Below are positions 39,885 to 48,509 of a stretch of DNA of 55,640 nt, piece by piece (the stretch's first letter is position 1; the number at the start of each line of letters is the position of its first letter). A program made the position numbers and the translations under genes. The notes below the pieces were generated by a model, which was not told the DNA's origin, ran no database searches, and saw only the letters and a program-made list of their open reading frames with translations. The DNA comes from Nocardioides sp. GTDB taxonomy: Bacteria > Actinomycetota > Actinomycetes > Propionibacteriales > Nocardioidaceae. Location: positions 1-55,640 of the forward strand of contig NZ_JACIXG010000029.1 of assembly GCF_014360585.1 (NCBI RefSeq). The letters are read 5' to 3'.

Positions 39885-42080
39885 TCAGCCTGTCGAAGCG
39901 CGCCTGCGCCGGCGCTGCCGTGTGATCAACATCGCCTGGAGATGGTTGGGAGCGTGGTTGCGGGCCCATGTCCCGTCGGGACCGAGGACCCAGGCGTCGG
40001 TGGTCGGCTCGAAGGCCATGTCGAACAGCGAGCCGACCTCCGCCACGAGCTCCGGGGTGGGGAGGCGTACAAGGGCCTCGACCCGTCGGTCGAGGTTGCG
40101 GTGCATCATGTCGGCCGAGCCGATCCAGGCGCTCGGTCCGTCGCCCTCGTCGGGAGCGCCGTTCTCGAACCAGAAGATCCGCGAGTGCTCGAGGAACCGG
40201 CCCAGGATCGAGCGCACCTCGATGGTCTCGCTGAGCCCCTCCACCCCCGGACGGAGCGCGCAGATTCCACGGACCAGCAGCTGCACGGGAACGCCCGCCT
40301 GGGAAGCCAGGTAGAGCGCGTCGATGATGGCCTCGTCGACCACGGAGTTGGCCTTCAGCCGGATCCGGGCCGGCCGCCCCGCCAGATGGTGGGCGATCTC
40401 GGCGTGGATCTGCTCGATCAGGCCGAGACGTACGTTGCCGGGCGCGACCAGGAGCTGACCGTAGGTCGCCTCGCGGCTCCAGCCGGAGAGGTTGTTGAAC
40501 AGGTGGGCGACGTCCTCGCCGATGGCCTCGTCGGTGGTGATCAGCCCCATGTCCTCGTAGAGCCTGGAGGTCTTGGGGTTGTAGTTGCCGGTGCCGATGT
40601 GGGTGTAGCGGCGGATGGTGCCGTCGGGCTCCTCGCGGACCACCATCGCCAGCTTGCAGTGGGTCTTCAGGCCGACCAGGCCGTAGACCACGTGGCAGCC
40701 GGCCTGCTCGAGCTTGCGTGCCCAGCGGATGTTGGCCACCTCGTCGAAGCGTGCCTTGATCTCGACCAGCACCAGCACCTGCTTGCCGGCCTCGGCGGCG
40801 TCGATCAGGGCATCGATGATGGGGGAGTCGCCCGAGGTGCGGTAGAGGGTCTGCTTGATCGCCAGCACCCGGGGGTCGGCCGCCGCCTGCTCAAGGAAGC
40901 GCTGCACGCTGGTCGCGAACGAGTCGTAGGGATGCTGGAGGAGTACGTCGCCGCGGCGCGCTGCCTTGAAGACGTCGACCGGCGCGGCGCTCTCGACGGG
41001 TGCCAGGGCCGGGTGGGTGCTCGGCAGGAAGGCCGGATACTTCAGCTGACCGCGGTCGATGTCGGCGATCCCGTGCAGCCCGCGCAGGTCGAGCGGGCCA
41101 GGCAGCCGGAAGACCTCCTTGTCGGAGATGCCGAGCTCGGAGACCAGCAGGTCGAGCGTCGAGTCGGTCATCGACTCCTGCACCTCGAGGCGTACGGGCG
41201 GACCGAAGCGTCGCCGCAGCAGCTCCTTCTCCAGTGCGGTGAGGAGGTTCTCGGTGTCGTCCTCCTCGACCTCGAGGTCCTCGTTGCGGGTGACCCGGAA
41301 CGTGTGTACCTCGATGATCTCCATGCCCGGGAAGAGCTTCTGCAGCCGCTCGGCCATGACCTCCTCCAGCGGCACGAAGCGGTCGTTGCCGAGCGGCACG
41401 AACCGGGCGAAGATCGGGGGCACCTTGACCCGGGCGAAGTGCTTCTTCTTCGACTTCGGGTCGCGCAGGCGGACGGCGAGGTTGAGCGAGAGGCCGGAGA
41501 TATAGGGGAAGGGGTGGGCCGGGTCCACCGCGAGCGGCGTCAGCACCGGGTAGACCCGCTCCTTGAACAGCTTCTTGCAGGCCTTGACCTCCTCGGGGGT
41601 CAGGTCCTCCCAGTGCAGCAGCTGGATGCCCTCGTCGAGCAGCGCCGGCTTCACCTGCCCGCGGAACACCTCGGCATGGCGCTCGGAGAGCTCCCGGGTC
41701 TTCTTCCAGATCAGCTCGAGCACCTCGCGCGGCATCAGCCCGGAGGCGGCTCTCACCGCCACCCCTGCCGCGATCCTTCTCTTGAGCCCGGCCACGCGGA
41801 CCATGAAGAACTCGTCCAGGTTGGAGGTGAAGATCGCCAGGAAGCGTACGCGCTCCAGCAGCGGCAGGGTCTCGTCTTCCGCCAGCTCCAGCACTCGCTC
41901 GTTGAACCGCAGCCAGGACAGCTCCCGGTCGAGGAACCGGTCCTCGTACTTCTCGACCTCGGCCAGCGCCTCGTGGTCGGGGATGTATTCGGGCTCGACG
42001 TCGAACGGCTGGTCGGGAACCGCAGTCAGGCTCACGGTGTCCTCGGCCGACCGGGTGGGGGCCTGCGGGTCGAGACTCAT
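39885..42080 (-). CDS. ppk1: Polyphosphate kinase 1
   Basis: 731 residues. The four PPK1 domains are recognisable: N-terminal [20 protein letters not shown], the head domain with [13 protein letters not shown], and the catalytic domains with [15 protein letters not shown], the phosphorylated-His segment [13 protein letters not shown] (HxK-type) and [19 protein letters not shown]. It makes polyphosphate from ATP and fits the phosphate-storage theme of this stretch. The ~25-residue acidic N-terminal extension is variable in the family. The gene is monocistronic. Confidence 0.96.
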   Translation of the reverse strand: MSLDPQAPTRSAEDTVSLTAVPDQPFDVEPEYIPDHEALAEVEKYEDRFLDRELSWLRFNERVLELAEDETLPLLERVRFLAIFTSNLDEFFMVRVAGLKRRIAAGVAVRAASGLMPREVLELIWKKTRELSERHAEVFRGQVKPALLDEGIQLLHWEDLTPEEVKACKKLFKERVYPVLTPLAVDPAHPFPYISGLSLNLAVRLRDPKSKKKHFARVKVPPIFARFVPLGNDRFVPLEEVMAERLQKLFPGMEIIEVHTFRVTRNEDLEVEEDDTENLLTALEKELLRRRFGPPVRLEVQESMTDSTLDLLVSELGISDKEVFRLPGPLDLRGLHGIADIDRGQLKYPAFLPSTHPALAPVESAAPVDVFKAARRGDVLLQHPYDSFATSVQRFLEQAAADPRVLAIKQTLYRTSGDSPIIDALIDAAEAGKQVLVLVEIKARFDEVANIRWARKLEQAGCHVVYGLVGLKTHCKLAMVVREEPDGTIRRYTHIGTGNYNPKTSRLYEDMGLITTDEAIGEDVAHLFNNLSGWSREATYGQLLVAPGNVRLGLIEQIHAEIAHHLAGRPARIRLKANSVVDEAIIDALYLASQAGVPVQLLVRGICALRPGVEGLSETIEVRSILGRFLEHSRIFWFENGAPDEGDGPSAWIGSADMMHRNLDRRVEALVRLPTPELVAEVGSLFDMAFEPTTDAWVLGPDGTWARNHAPNHLQAMLITRQRRRRRASTG

Positions 42081-42169
42081 GGGGCCAGTCTTTCATCCGA
42101 GCGTGGTTTGGAACCGTCGATTCCACCGTACGTCCCGCTCCTGCGCACCAGGTGCGCGGTCGCCTGGTG

Positions 42170-42207
42170 AACTACCTGTTACACGACGTCCCGGTAACGG
42201 GGTAGTT
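42170..42207. promoter_or_regulatory. Composite inverted repeat upstream of the lipase gene
   Basis: AACTACC (42170) and GGTAGTT (ending 42207) enclose a second pair, GTTAC (42178) and GTAAC (42194-42198). It ends 7 bp before the lipase ATG, so it overlaps the ribosome site and could act as an operator or as a hairpin blocking translation. A separate perfect palindrome, GCGCACC-A-GGTGCGC, lies at 42143-42157. Confidence 0.5.
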
Positions 42208-42214
42208 TGGGCGC

Positions 42215-43261
42215 ATGTCGATTCTCGCGCGTGCGTCGTCCCTGATCGATCCGTTGCTGGTGCCGGTGAAGAAGTCTGCCTTCGCGGCCGCGATGAACCT
42301 GCCGCCGGCGGTGCAGCGGCGGATCGTGGGCAAGCCGGTGACCTACGACGGGCAGACGCTGGCGGTGGACACGCAGATCATGCTCGCGCTGATGAAGGTG
42401 TCGGGGGAGCCGGACCCGTCGACGCTGCCGATCCCGAAGGGGCGGGTGGCGCTGCTGCGGCAGTCGCAGCTCGGTGGTGGCCGCCAGGAGATCGGGTCTG
42501 TACGTGAGCTCTGGGTCGCGGGATTCAAGGCGCGGCTCTACACCCCCGAGGGCGTCTCGGGCAACGCTCCGCTGCTGGTCTTCCTGCACGGCGGCGGCTT
42601 CATCTTCGGTGACCTCGACTCCCACGACGCCCCCTGCCGGCTGCTGGCCAGCGAGTCGGGGGTCAAGGTGCTCTCGGTCGACTACCGGCTGGCACCGGAG
42701 TCGCCGTTCCCGGCGGCGTACGACGACTCGGTCGCGGCGTTCCGGTGGGCGGTCGAGCATGCGGCCGAGCTCGGCGCGGACCCGGCCCGGATCGGGGTCG
42801 GTGGTGACTCGGCAGGTGGCAACCTGGCGGCCGGGGTCGCGCTCGCGGTCGGCGAGGACTGCGCCTTCCAGCTGCTCATCTACCCGGTCACCCAGTCGGA
42901 GGCGAACACGCGCAGCCGCGAGGAGCTCAGCGAGGGCTTCTACCTGACCGCCGACTTCATCGCCGCGGCCACCGACAACTACCTGCCCGAGGGGATCGAC
43001 CGCCGCGACCCGCGCCACGCTCCGCTGTACGCGGAGATCCCGACGAGCGGGGTCGCCCCTGCGTACGTCGCGACCGCGGGCTTCGACCCGCTGCGCGACG
43101 AGGGTGAGGCGTACGCGGCCAAGCTCGAGGAGGCCGGGGTGAAGGTCGCGCACAAGCGCTTCGCCGACCAGATCCATGGGTTCCTGAACGTGGTCGGCGC
43201 GGGGCGTACCTCACGCGCCGCCGTCCTCGAGATCGCTCAGGTCCTGCGCGACAACCTCTGA
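42215..43261 (+). CDS. Alpha/beta hydrolase, hormone-sensitive-lipase (HSL) type
   Basis: 348 residues. LHGGGFIFGDLDSHD is the HSL oxyanion motif and VGGDSAGGNLAAG holds the nucleophile Ser; the catalytic Asp and His are in TAGFDPLRDEG and DQIHGFLNV. About 85 N-terminal residues precede the core as a cap. It acts on carboxylic esters or short-chain lipids. It is divergent from ppk1. Confidence 0.92.
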   Translation: MSILARASSLIDPLLVPVKKSAFAAAMNLPPAVQRRIVGKPVTYDGQTLAVDTQIMLALMKVSGEPDPSTLPIPKGRVALLRQSQLGGGRQEIGSVRELWVAGFKARLYTPEGVSGNAPLLVFLHGGGFIFGDLDSHDAPCRLLASESGVKVLSVDYRLAPESPFPAAYDDSVAAFRWAVEHAAELGADPARIGVGGDSAGGNLAAGVALAVGEDCAFQLLIYPVTQSEANTRSREELSEGFYLTADFIAAATDNYLPEGIDRRDPRHAPLYAEIPTSGVAPAYVATAGFDPLRDEGEAYAAKLEEAGVKVAHKRFADQIHGFLNVVGAGRTSRAAVLEIAQVLRDNL

Positions 43262-43275
43262 CTTCTCTGGCAATT

Positions 43276-43334
43276 GCTGCGCTTCTCAGGTGTTGCAACG
43301 CCTGAGAAGCGCAGCGACACCCGGTTGACCGGGT
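43276..43334. terminator. Two overlapping hairpins between convergent genes
   Basis: Stem 1 pairs 43276-43292 with 43299-43315 (GCTGCGCTTCTCAGG with CCTGAGAAGCGCAGC plus two pairs). Stem 2 is ACCCGG (43319) with CCGGGT (43329), extendable outward through GCAGCGA/TCGCTGC. The extended stem 2 uses bases of stem 1, so the two are alternatives. They separate the lipase gene from the coiled-coil gene. Confidence 0.75.
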
Positions 43335-43349
43335 ATCGCTGCAAGCTGC

Positions 43350-46034
43350 TCAGCCGGCCATGTCGGGGCGCCAGCGGAGCACCTCGCGCTGGAACGCCTC
43401 GGGGTCGACCATCGACTTGTCGACCTGGACCGCACCGGCCTCGTCGGTGGCGAACTCGACGACCCACTCGTCGGTGGTCGGCTGACCCTTGATGGTGATG
43501 TCGGTGTGGGTGTCGTAGAGGTCGTAGGTGTGGGTCTGCTCGTCCTTGCGGACGTCGAGCACACCCTCCTCGGTGACCGTGACGGTGCTCTCGGTCATGA
43601 GCGAGCCGTCCTCGGGCCTGAAGGTGCGGACGGTGAGCTTCTTGGTGCCGACCTTCTCGTCCTTCTGGTCGGCATCAGAGGAGTCGTCGGCGGGCGCCGG
43701 CGCGACATTGTCGGCGCCAGGGATCTTGGCTCCGGGGAACTTGCCGGACTCGGCGAGCTTGACCGCGGCCAGCCAGCCGCTGGAGCGCTGGGGGAGGGCG
43801 TCGCTCGGGGTGTCCGGCAGGTCAGTCGGATCCGCGAACGGGTCCTTGGAGGATGCCTGGTTCTTGTCGCCCTGCGTCTTGCCGGGCTGCCGCTCCGGCA
43901 GGGTCACGGGCGCGGTCGGGGGACCAGCTTCGGGGCTGGCGGACGAGGAGACCGGCGCAGGTGCGGTCTCGGAGGGCTCGGCCGCCGGGGCGGACTCGGC
44001 TGCTGGGGCAGGCTCGGCCGGCGGGGCCGGCGGGGCCGGCGGGGCGGCCGGGAGAGGATCGACGACGAGCGGCTCCTCCGGTGCGTCCGGGATGGGGAGC
44101 TTCGCCTCGGGCGGCGAGGGCGTCGCGGCGAGGGTGAGCTCGAGGGCCTGCATCGCACGCTTGTTGGTGCTGCCGCCCTTGACCGCGAGCATCACGGCCT
44201 CGCGCAGGTCGGCGAGCTGCTTGGCGAGCTGGGCGCTGCGGCGCTCGGCGATCTGCCGGTCCACGATGGCCTTCTCGACCAACTGGGTGTTGTGCAGGAT
44301 CGAGGCTTCGACGGCCTGACGGTCGATCGCCTTCTGGCCGGCCACCTCCTCGGCCTCGACCCGCAGGCGTACGGCCTCGGCGGCCTGCTCCTGGACGTCG
44401 GCGAGACGGGTCATCATCTCCGTCATCCGGCGCTCGGCCTCTTCCCGCTCGCGGGCCTGGCCGGTGACGACCTCGGTCATCGCCTCGTGGGCGGCGCGCA
44501 GCGCGGTCTCCGCCGCACGGCGACCCTCGTTGGCCTCGGTCGCGGCACGCTCGGCGGCGCGGCGGCCCTCCATGGCCTGCACTGCCAGGTCGGCGTGCTC
44601 GGAGGCGCGCTGATCGGCGGCCATCCGGGCCAGGTTGGCGGACTCGGCCGCCTGCTCGGCCTGCGAGGCGAGCTCGGTGAGCTGCCGATAGCGCTCCTCG
44701 TTCTCGTTGGCCTCGTGAGCCGCGGCAGCTGCGAACTCGGCGTACTGCTTCGCGCTCTTCTCGGCCTCGAGGCGGGCGTCGTTGGCAGCGTCGGCGGCCT
44801 TGAAGGCGCGCAGAGCCGCCTCCTCCGCCTCGGTGCGGGCGGCGAGCGCCTCGGCGGCCACGGCGTACTGGTCAGCGGCCGCGGCCTCGGCCGCGGCCCG
44901 GGTCATCGCGTGGTCCTCGGCGTTGGCGTCGGCGGACTTGCGCTCCTCGAAGGCCTCCTTCGCCGCCTCCTCGGCCTCGGCGCGGGCGGTCGCGGCAGTC
45001 TCGGCCGCGGCGTAGGCGGCCTCGGCCGCGGCCTCGGCTTCCTTGCGAGCCTGCTCGGCCTGCTCGGCCTGGGTCGCCATCGCGACCGCGGCCTCCTCGG
45101 CCACGATGCGCGCAGCCGCGGCCTCCTCGGCCTCGGTGGCGCGTTCGTTGGCGGCCTGCTCCGCGGCCTGGCGCGCGGTGAACGCGGCCAGCGCCTCGTC
45201 GGCCCGCCCGGCGGCGGCCGCGTCGGCCTCCTCGCGCATCCGCGCGAGCTCCTCGGAGCGGGTGTCGGCCTCGGCGCGAGCGGTGTAGGCGGCCTCGGCC
45301 GCGGCCTCCGCCTCGCTGCGGGCCTCGTAGGCGGCGCGGGACTCGTCGGCGGCCTTGCGGGCGGCTCTCTCGGCCGCCGCGAGCGCGTCGCGAAGCTCGT
45401 CCATCTCCTCGAGGCGGTCCTCGGCGGCTGCTTCGGCGACGCTGCGTGCGGCGTAGGCGGCCTGGGCCAGCTCGGCGTGCTCGGCGGCCTTCGTGTTGGC
45501 CTCGGCGGCAGCCGCGGCCGCTGCGGTGGCCTCCTCGGCCTTGGTCCGCGCGGCCTCCTCGGCCTCGGTGCGGGCGCGGGACTGCTCCTCGGCGACACGG
45601 GACGCCTCGAGAAGGCGGCGTTCGGCCTCCTCCAGCTCCTTGCCCCTCGCCACCGCGGCCTCCTCGGCCTCGGCGCGCTGCTTGGTGCGGGTGTCGGCGA
45701 GCTTCTCGGCCTCGACCCGGGCGAGGGCGTACTCCTCCGCGGCCCTCTCGGCGGCCTCGCGCGCCTGGTGGGCGTCGGCCGCCAGCTCGGCGTGGAGCTT
45801 GGCGGTCTCGTCGGCCTTGGCGCGGGCGGTGGCGTGCTTGGCAGCGGACTCCTCGGCCACCAGCCGCTCTGCCGCCTGCTCGGCGGCCGCCTGCTCGGCG
45901 GAGATGCGGAGCGACTCGGCTGCGGCAGCGGCGCGGGCCAACTCCGCAGCACGCGCCGTCAGGTCCTCGTCGTCACCCGGCTGGGCGGCCGAATCACGGC
46001 TCCACCACTTGCCACTGGGGGTCTGCGTGCTCAC
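43350..46034 (-). CDS. Very large Ala/Glu-rich coiled-coil protein with a C-terminal small domain
   Basis: 894 residues. Residues about 20-620 are nearly pure Ala, Glu and Arg heptad-like sequence with recurring ARAEAEEAA-type blocks and few helix breakers, giving a long rod. About 640-770 is a Pro/Ala/Ser-rich linker. The last ~110 residues (KKLTVRTFRPEDGSLMTEST and beyond) look beta-rich and globular. There is no signal or membrane segment. The layout resembles actinobacterial cytoskeletal or polar scaffold proteins (Scy/FilP type), but homology is not claimed. A long open frame on the opposite strand is a composition artefact. Confidence 0.85.
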   Translation of the reverse strand: MSTQTPSGKWWSRDSAAQPGDDEDLTARAAELARAAAAAESLRISAEQAAAEQAAERLVAEESAAKHATARAKADETAKLHAELAADAHQAREAAERAAEEYALARVEAEKLADTRTKQRAEAEEAAVARGKELEEAERRLLEASRVAEEQSRARTEAEEAARTKAEEATAAAAAAAEANTKAAEHAELAQAAYAARSVAEAAAEDRLEEMDELRDALAAAERAARKAADESRAAYEARSEAEAAAEAAYTARAEADTRSEELARMREEADAAAAGRADEALAAFTARQAAEQAANERATEAEEAAAARIVAEEAAVAMATQAEQAEQARKEAEAAAEAAYAAAETAATARAEAEEAAKEAFEERKSADANAEDHAMTRAAAEAAAADQYAVAAEALAARTEAEEAALRAFKAADAANDARLEAEKSAKQYAEFAAAAAHEANENEERYRQLTELASQAEQAAESANLARMAADQRASEHADLAVQAMEGRRAAERAATEANEGRRAAETALRAAHEAMTEVVTGQAREREEAERRMTEMMTRLADVQEQAAEAVRLRVEAEEVAGQKAIDRQAVEASILHNTQLVEKAIVDRQIAERRSAQLAKQLADLREAVMLAVKGGSTNKRAMQALELTLAATPSPPEAKLPIPDAPEEPLVVDPLPAAPPAPPAPPAEPAPAAESAPAAEPSETAPAPVSSSASPEAGPPTAPVTLPERQPGKTQGDKNQASSKDPFADPTDLPDTPSDALPQRSSGWLAAVKLAESGKFPGAKIPGADNVAPAPADDSSDADQKDEKVGTKKLTVRTFRPEDGSLMTESTVTVTEEGVLDVRKDEQTHTYDLYDTHTDITIKGQPTTDEWVVEFATDEAGAVQVDKSMVDPEAFQREVLRWRPDMAG

Positions 46035-46103
46035 GAGGGTGAATGGTAACGGCGATCCAAGCGGTGTGTGGAGTCTCCGAGAGGTTTAACATCCCCGCGA
46101 CCT

Positions 46104-46125
46104 GGAACTACATTCATGTAATTCC
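46104..46125. promoter_or_regulatory. Inverted repeat upstream of the coiled-coil gene
   Basis: GGAACTACAT and ATGTAATTCC are 10-bp arms with one mismatch and a 2-bp centre, in AT-rich DNA between two minus-strand genes. It is a candidate operator for the coiled-coil gene or a weak terminator of the DsrE gene. Confidence 0.4.
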
Positions 46126-46139
46126 CGGAGGTGACGACC

Positions 46140-46499
46140 TCAGTAGACGATCGCCTGTACGCCGTCGCGCAGGATCTCCTCGGCGAAGACGAACGCGCCC
46201 TTGATGGAGACGCCGTCGATCAGGTCCTCCTCGGACAGGTCGCGGCGGGAGGCGCACTGGCTGCACACGGTCACCTCGCCGCTCTCCATGACCAGCCCGA
46301 TCAGCTCCTGCAGCGGCGCGGCGTTCTCGAGCTCGAACTCCTCCGCACGCCCGGGGACGGCGAACCACGTCGCCTCGCCGGTGAGCCAGAGCGACACCTT
46401 CGCGCCGGCGGTCGCGGCCGCCGAGGCGACCGTGAAGGCCTGGTTCGTACGCTCGGGCGCCTCCGCGCCCACGGTCACCTTCACTACGAGTTCTTGCAT
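46140..46499 (-). CDS. DsrE/DsrF-like family protein
   Basis: 119 residues. Pattern LVVKVTVGAEAPERTNQAFTVASAAATAGAKVSLWL, then TVCSQCASRR with two Cys and SIKGAFVFAEEIL near the end, matches small DsrE-family proteins. These bind or move sulfur species or form assembly scaffolds; its actual role is unknown. It is divergent from the nitrobindin-like gene, and the neighbouring Nur and YgfZ genes make an iron-sulfur or redox connection plausible. Confidence 0.88.
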   Translation of the reverse strand: MQELVVKVTVGAEAPERTNQAFTVASAAATAGAKVSLWLTGEATWFAVPGRAEEFELENAAPLQELIGLVMESGEVTVCSQCASRRDLSEEDLIDGVSIKGAFVFAEEILRDGVQAIVY

Positions 46500-46558
46500 G
46501 TCGGCACAGTAGCGCTTGCGTTTCGGGTCGTAGCCGATCTACGGCCTAAACTCGGCGT

Positions 46559-47062
46559 GTGGCTTTCGAACTTCCGGAGAACCTTCACCCCGACGCCGGT
46601 CCCTGCGCGTGGATGCTCGGCACCTGGCAGGGCAACGGACACGGTGACTATCCGACGATCGACAAGTTCGAGTTCGGGCAGGAGCTGATCTTCACCCACG
46701 ACGGGCGGCCGTTCTTCCACTACTTCGCGCGCTCGTGGATCATCGACCCGGAGACCGGGGAGAAGGTGCGCGACGCGGCGCTGGAGACCGGCTTCGTCCG
46801 ATTCCGCCCCCAGGGGGAGGTCGAGTGGGTGATGACCCACAACACCGGCATCATCGAGGTCTGGTACGGCAAGGCAGAGGGCGGCAAGCTCGACCTCACC
46901 ACCGACGCGGTCGGCCGCACCGAGACCGCGAAGGAATACACCGCGGGCAAGCGTCTCTACGGCAACGTCGAGGGCGACCTGCTCTACGCCTTCGACATGG
47001 CTGCGATGGGCCAGGCCCTGCAGCCGCACCTGTGGGCGCGGCTCAAGCGGGTCAACAAATAG
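46559..47062 (+). CDS. Nitrobindin-like heme-binding beta-barrel protein
   Basis: 167 residues, GTG start. GTWQGNG near residue 21 is the GxWxGxG motif of the DUF1794/THAP4 family, followed by ten-strand barrel sequence and the C-terminal LQPHLWARLKR that holds the proximal heme His. Nitrobindins bind ferric heme and isomerise or scavenge peroxynitrite. The gene lies 18 bp upstream of the Fur-family regulator and probably shares its transcript. Confidence 0.9.
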   Translation: MAFELPENLHPDAGPCAWMLGTWQGNGHGDYPTIDKFEFGQELIFTHDGRPFFHYFARSWIIDPETGEKVRDAALETGFVRFRPQGEVEWVMTHNTGIIEVWYGKAEGGKLDLTTDAVGRTETAKEYTAGKRLYGNVEGDLLYAFDMAAMGQALQPHLWARLKRVNK

Positions 47063-47080
47063 GCCCAGGAAGCAGTCACG

Positions 47081-47512
47081 ATGACCGAGGCCGCTGAGGA
47101 CTGGCGTGAGGCCCTTCGCGCGAAGGGCTATCGCCTCACGCCCCAGCGCGAGCTGGTCCTCGGCGCCGTCGAGCAGCTGCGGCACGCCACCCCCGAAGAG
47201 GTGCTAGCGGTCGTGCGCGAGTCGTCCTCGGCGATCAACCTCTCCACCGTCTACCGCAACCTCGAGGTCCTCGAGGAGCTCGGGCTGGTGAGGCACGCCC
47301 ATCTGGGCGAGCGGGCATCGACCTACCACTCGGTCTCCGGTCGTCCGCATTTTCATGCGGTTTGCAGGAAGTGTCAGAAGGTCACCAGTGTTGACCCATC
47401 AGTGGCCGACGGTATCTGCGAGCGGCTGCGTGAGGAGTACGCCTTCGAGGCAGATGTCGCTCATCTGACCGTCTTCGGAGCGTGTGTCGACTGTTCTTCT
47501 GAGGAGCCATGA
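47081..47512 (+). CDS. nur: Fur-family metalloregulator, probable Nur (nickel)
   Basis: 143 residues. Winged-helix motif LSTVYRNLEVLEELGLV; structural CxxC pairs Cys95/98 (CRKC) and Cys135/138 (CVDC). Candidate ligands are His35, His72, His74, His90, His92 and His128; the RHAHLG pair plus His128 corresponds, offset by two, to the nickel site recalled for Streptomyces Nur. The neighbourhood (nitrobindin-like gene upstream, ygfZ downstream) also matches my recollection of nur loci. Zur or FurA are alternatives. Its stop overlaps the ygfZ start. Confidence 0.85.
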   Translation: MTEAAEDWREALRAKGYRLTPQRELVLGAVEQLRHATPEEVLAVVRESSSAINLSTVYRNLEVLEELGLVRHAHLGERASTYHSVSGRPHFHAVCRKCQKVTSVDPSVADGICERLREEYAFEADVAHLTVFGACVDCSSEEP

Positions 47513-48486
47513 TGACAACCCCCAGCCCGCTGCTGTCCCTGCCCGGCGCCGTCGCCGGCGATGGTGCCGACGCACCCGTCGCCGCCCACTACGGCTCGTT
47601 CAACGTGGAGCAGCGGACCTTGGCCTCCGGCGAGGGGTTCGTAGACCTCTCTCACCGTGACGTGGTCCGGATCGCCGGGCCCGACCGGCTGACCTGGCTG
47701 CACTCGCTGACCTCGCAGGCGTTCGAGGGGCTGGCTCCCGGGGTCTGGACCTCGGCCCTGGTCCTGTCGCCGCAGGGCCACGTCGAGCACTTCTTCTCCG
47801 GTGTCGACGACGGCACCTCCTTCTTGGCGTGGACCGAGCCGGGCCGGGGTGACGCGCTGGCGGCGTACCTGGAGCGAATGAAGTTCTGGTCCGACGTCAC
47901 CGTGACGCCGGAGCCGTCGCAGGTGGTGGTCTGGCGGGTCTCGACAGGCTCGACCACCGGGCGCTACTCGTTCATCCCGCGCGAGTCCCTGGAGACGTAC
48001 GCCGCTGCCGCGGGTCCCGCCTGCGGATTCTGGGCTTTCGAGGCTCTCCGGATCGAGCGCGGTGAGCCGCGGTTCGGGGTCGACACCGACACCCGCACGA
48101 TTCCCAACGAGGTCGGCTGGGTGCCGGGCGCGGCGGAGACCGCCGGCTCGGAGTACGCCGTCCACCTCGACAAGGGCTGCTACCGCGGTCAGGAGACGGT
48201 CGCCCGCGTCCACACCCTGGGTCGCCCGCCCCGCCGTCTCGTCCTGCTCCACCTCGACGGCTCGGAGAACCGCCTCCCGGCCGCTGGGTCGGAATTGGTC
48301 CTCGGGGAGAAGACGGTCGGCTTCGTGGGGTCCTCGGCCCGTCACCACGAGCTCGGCCCGATCGCGTTGGGGCTGGTCAAGCGCAACGTAGCTGTCGACG
48401 CGCAGCTGGTCGTCGACGGGATGCCGGTCGCGCAGGAGATCCTGGTCGACCCCGAGATCGGCCTCCACATCCGCCCCCTGCGCTGA
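47509..48486 (+). CDS. ygfZ: YgfZ/GcvT-like iron-sulfur cluster maintenance protein
   Basis: 325 residues. KGCYRGQETVAR is the YgfZ signature with its essential Cys, and LTWLHSLTSQ is the tetrahydrofolate-fold N-terminal motif. YgfZ supports folate-dependent repair or assembly of Fe-S enzymes. It starts with ATGATG inside the nur stop region, with GAGGAG upstream. Oddity: residues 144-151 (VSTGSTTG) are encoded by a perfect copy of the dispersed 19-bp repeat, an apparent in-frame insertion in a loop. Confidence 0.92.
   Translation: MMTTPSPLLSLPGAVAGDGADAPVAAHYGSFNVEQRTLASGEGFVDLSHRDVVRIAGPDRLTWLHSLTSQAFEGLAPGVWTSALVLSPQGHVEHFFSGVDDGTSFLAWTEPGRGDALAAYLERMKFWSDVTVTPEPSQVVVWRVSTGSTTGRYSFIPRESLETYAAAAGPACGFWAFEALRIERGEPRFGVDTDTRTIPNEVGWVPGAAETAGSEYAVHLDKGCYRGQETVARVHTLGRPPRRLVLLHLDGSENRLPAAGSELVLGEKTVGFVGSSARHHELGPIALGLVKRNVAVDAQLVVDGMPVAQEILVDPEIGLHIRPLR
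47937..47955 (+). repeat. 19-bp dispersed repeat inside ygfZ
   Basis: GGTCTCGACAGGCTCGACC, read in frame as gtc-tcg-aca-ggc-tcg-acc (VSTGST). It is identical to the array motif at 263-633 apart from the variable A/G positions. Confidence 0.92.
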
Positions 48487-48509
48487 TCGGGTCCAACCCA
48501 CCGGGTCGA

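Noticed and set aside
39942..42170. 742-codon open frame opposite ppk1
   Set aside because: It is the antisense of a fully conserved PPK1 sequence; the product (GDR/LDD/QAD-rich) has no recognisable fold.
43506..46049. 847-codon open frame opposite the coiled-coil gene
   Set aside because: Its Gly/Leu/Arg composition mirrors the Ala/Glu codons on the other strand, it has no domain or ribosome site, and the minus-strand frame has a coherent protein architecture.
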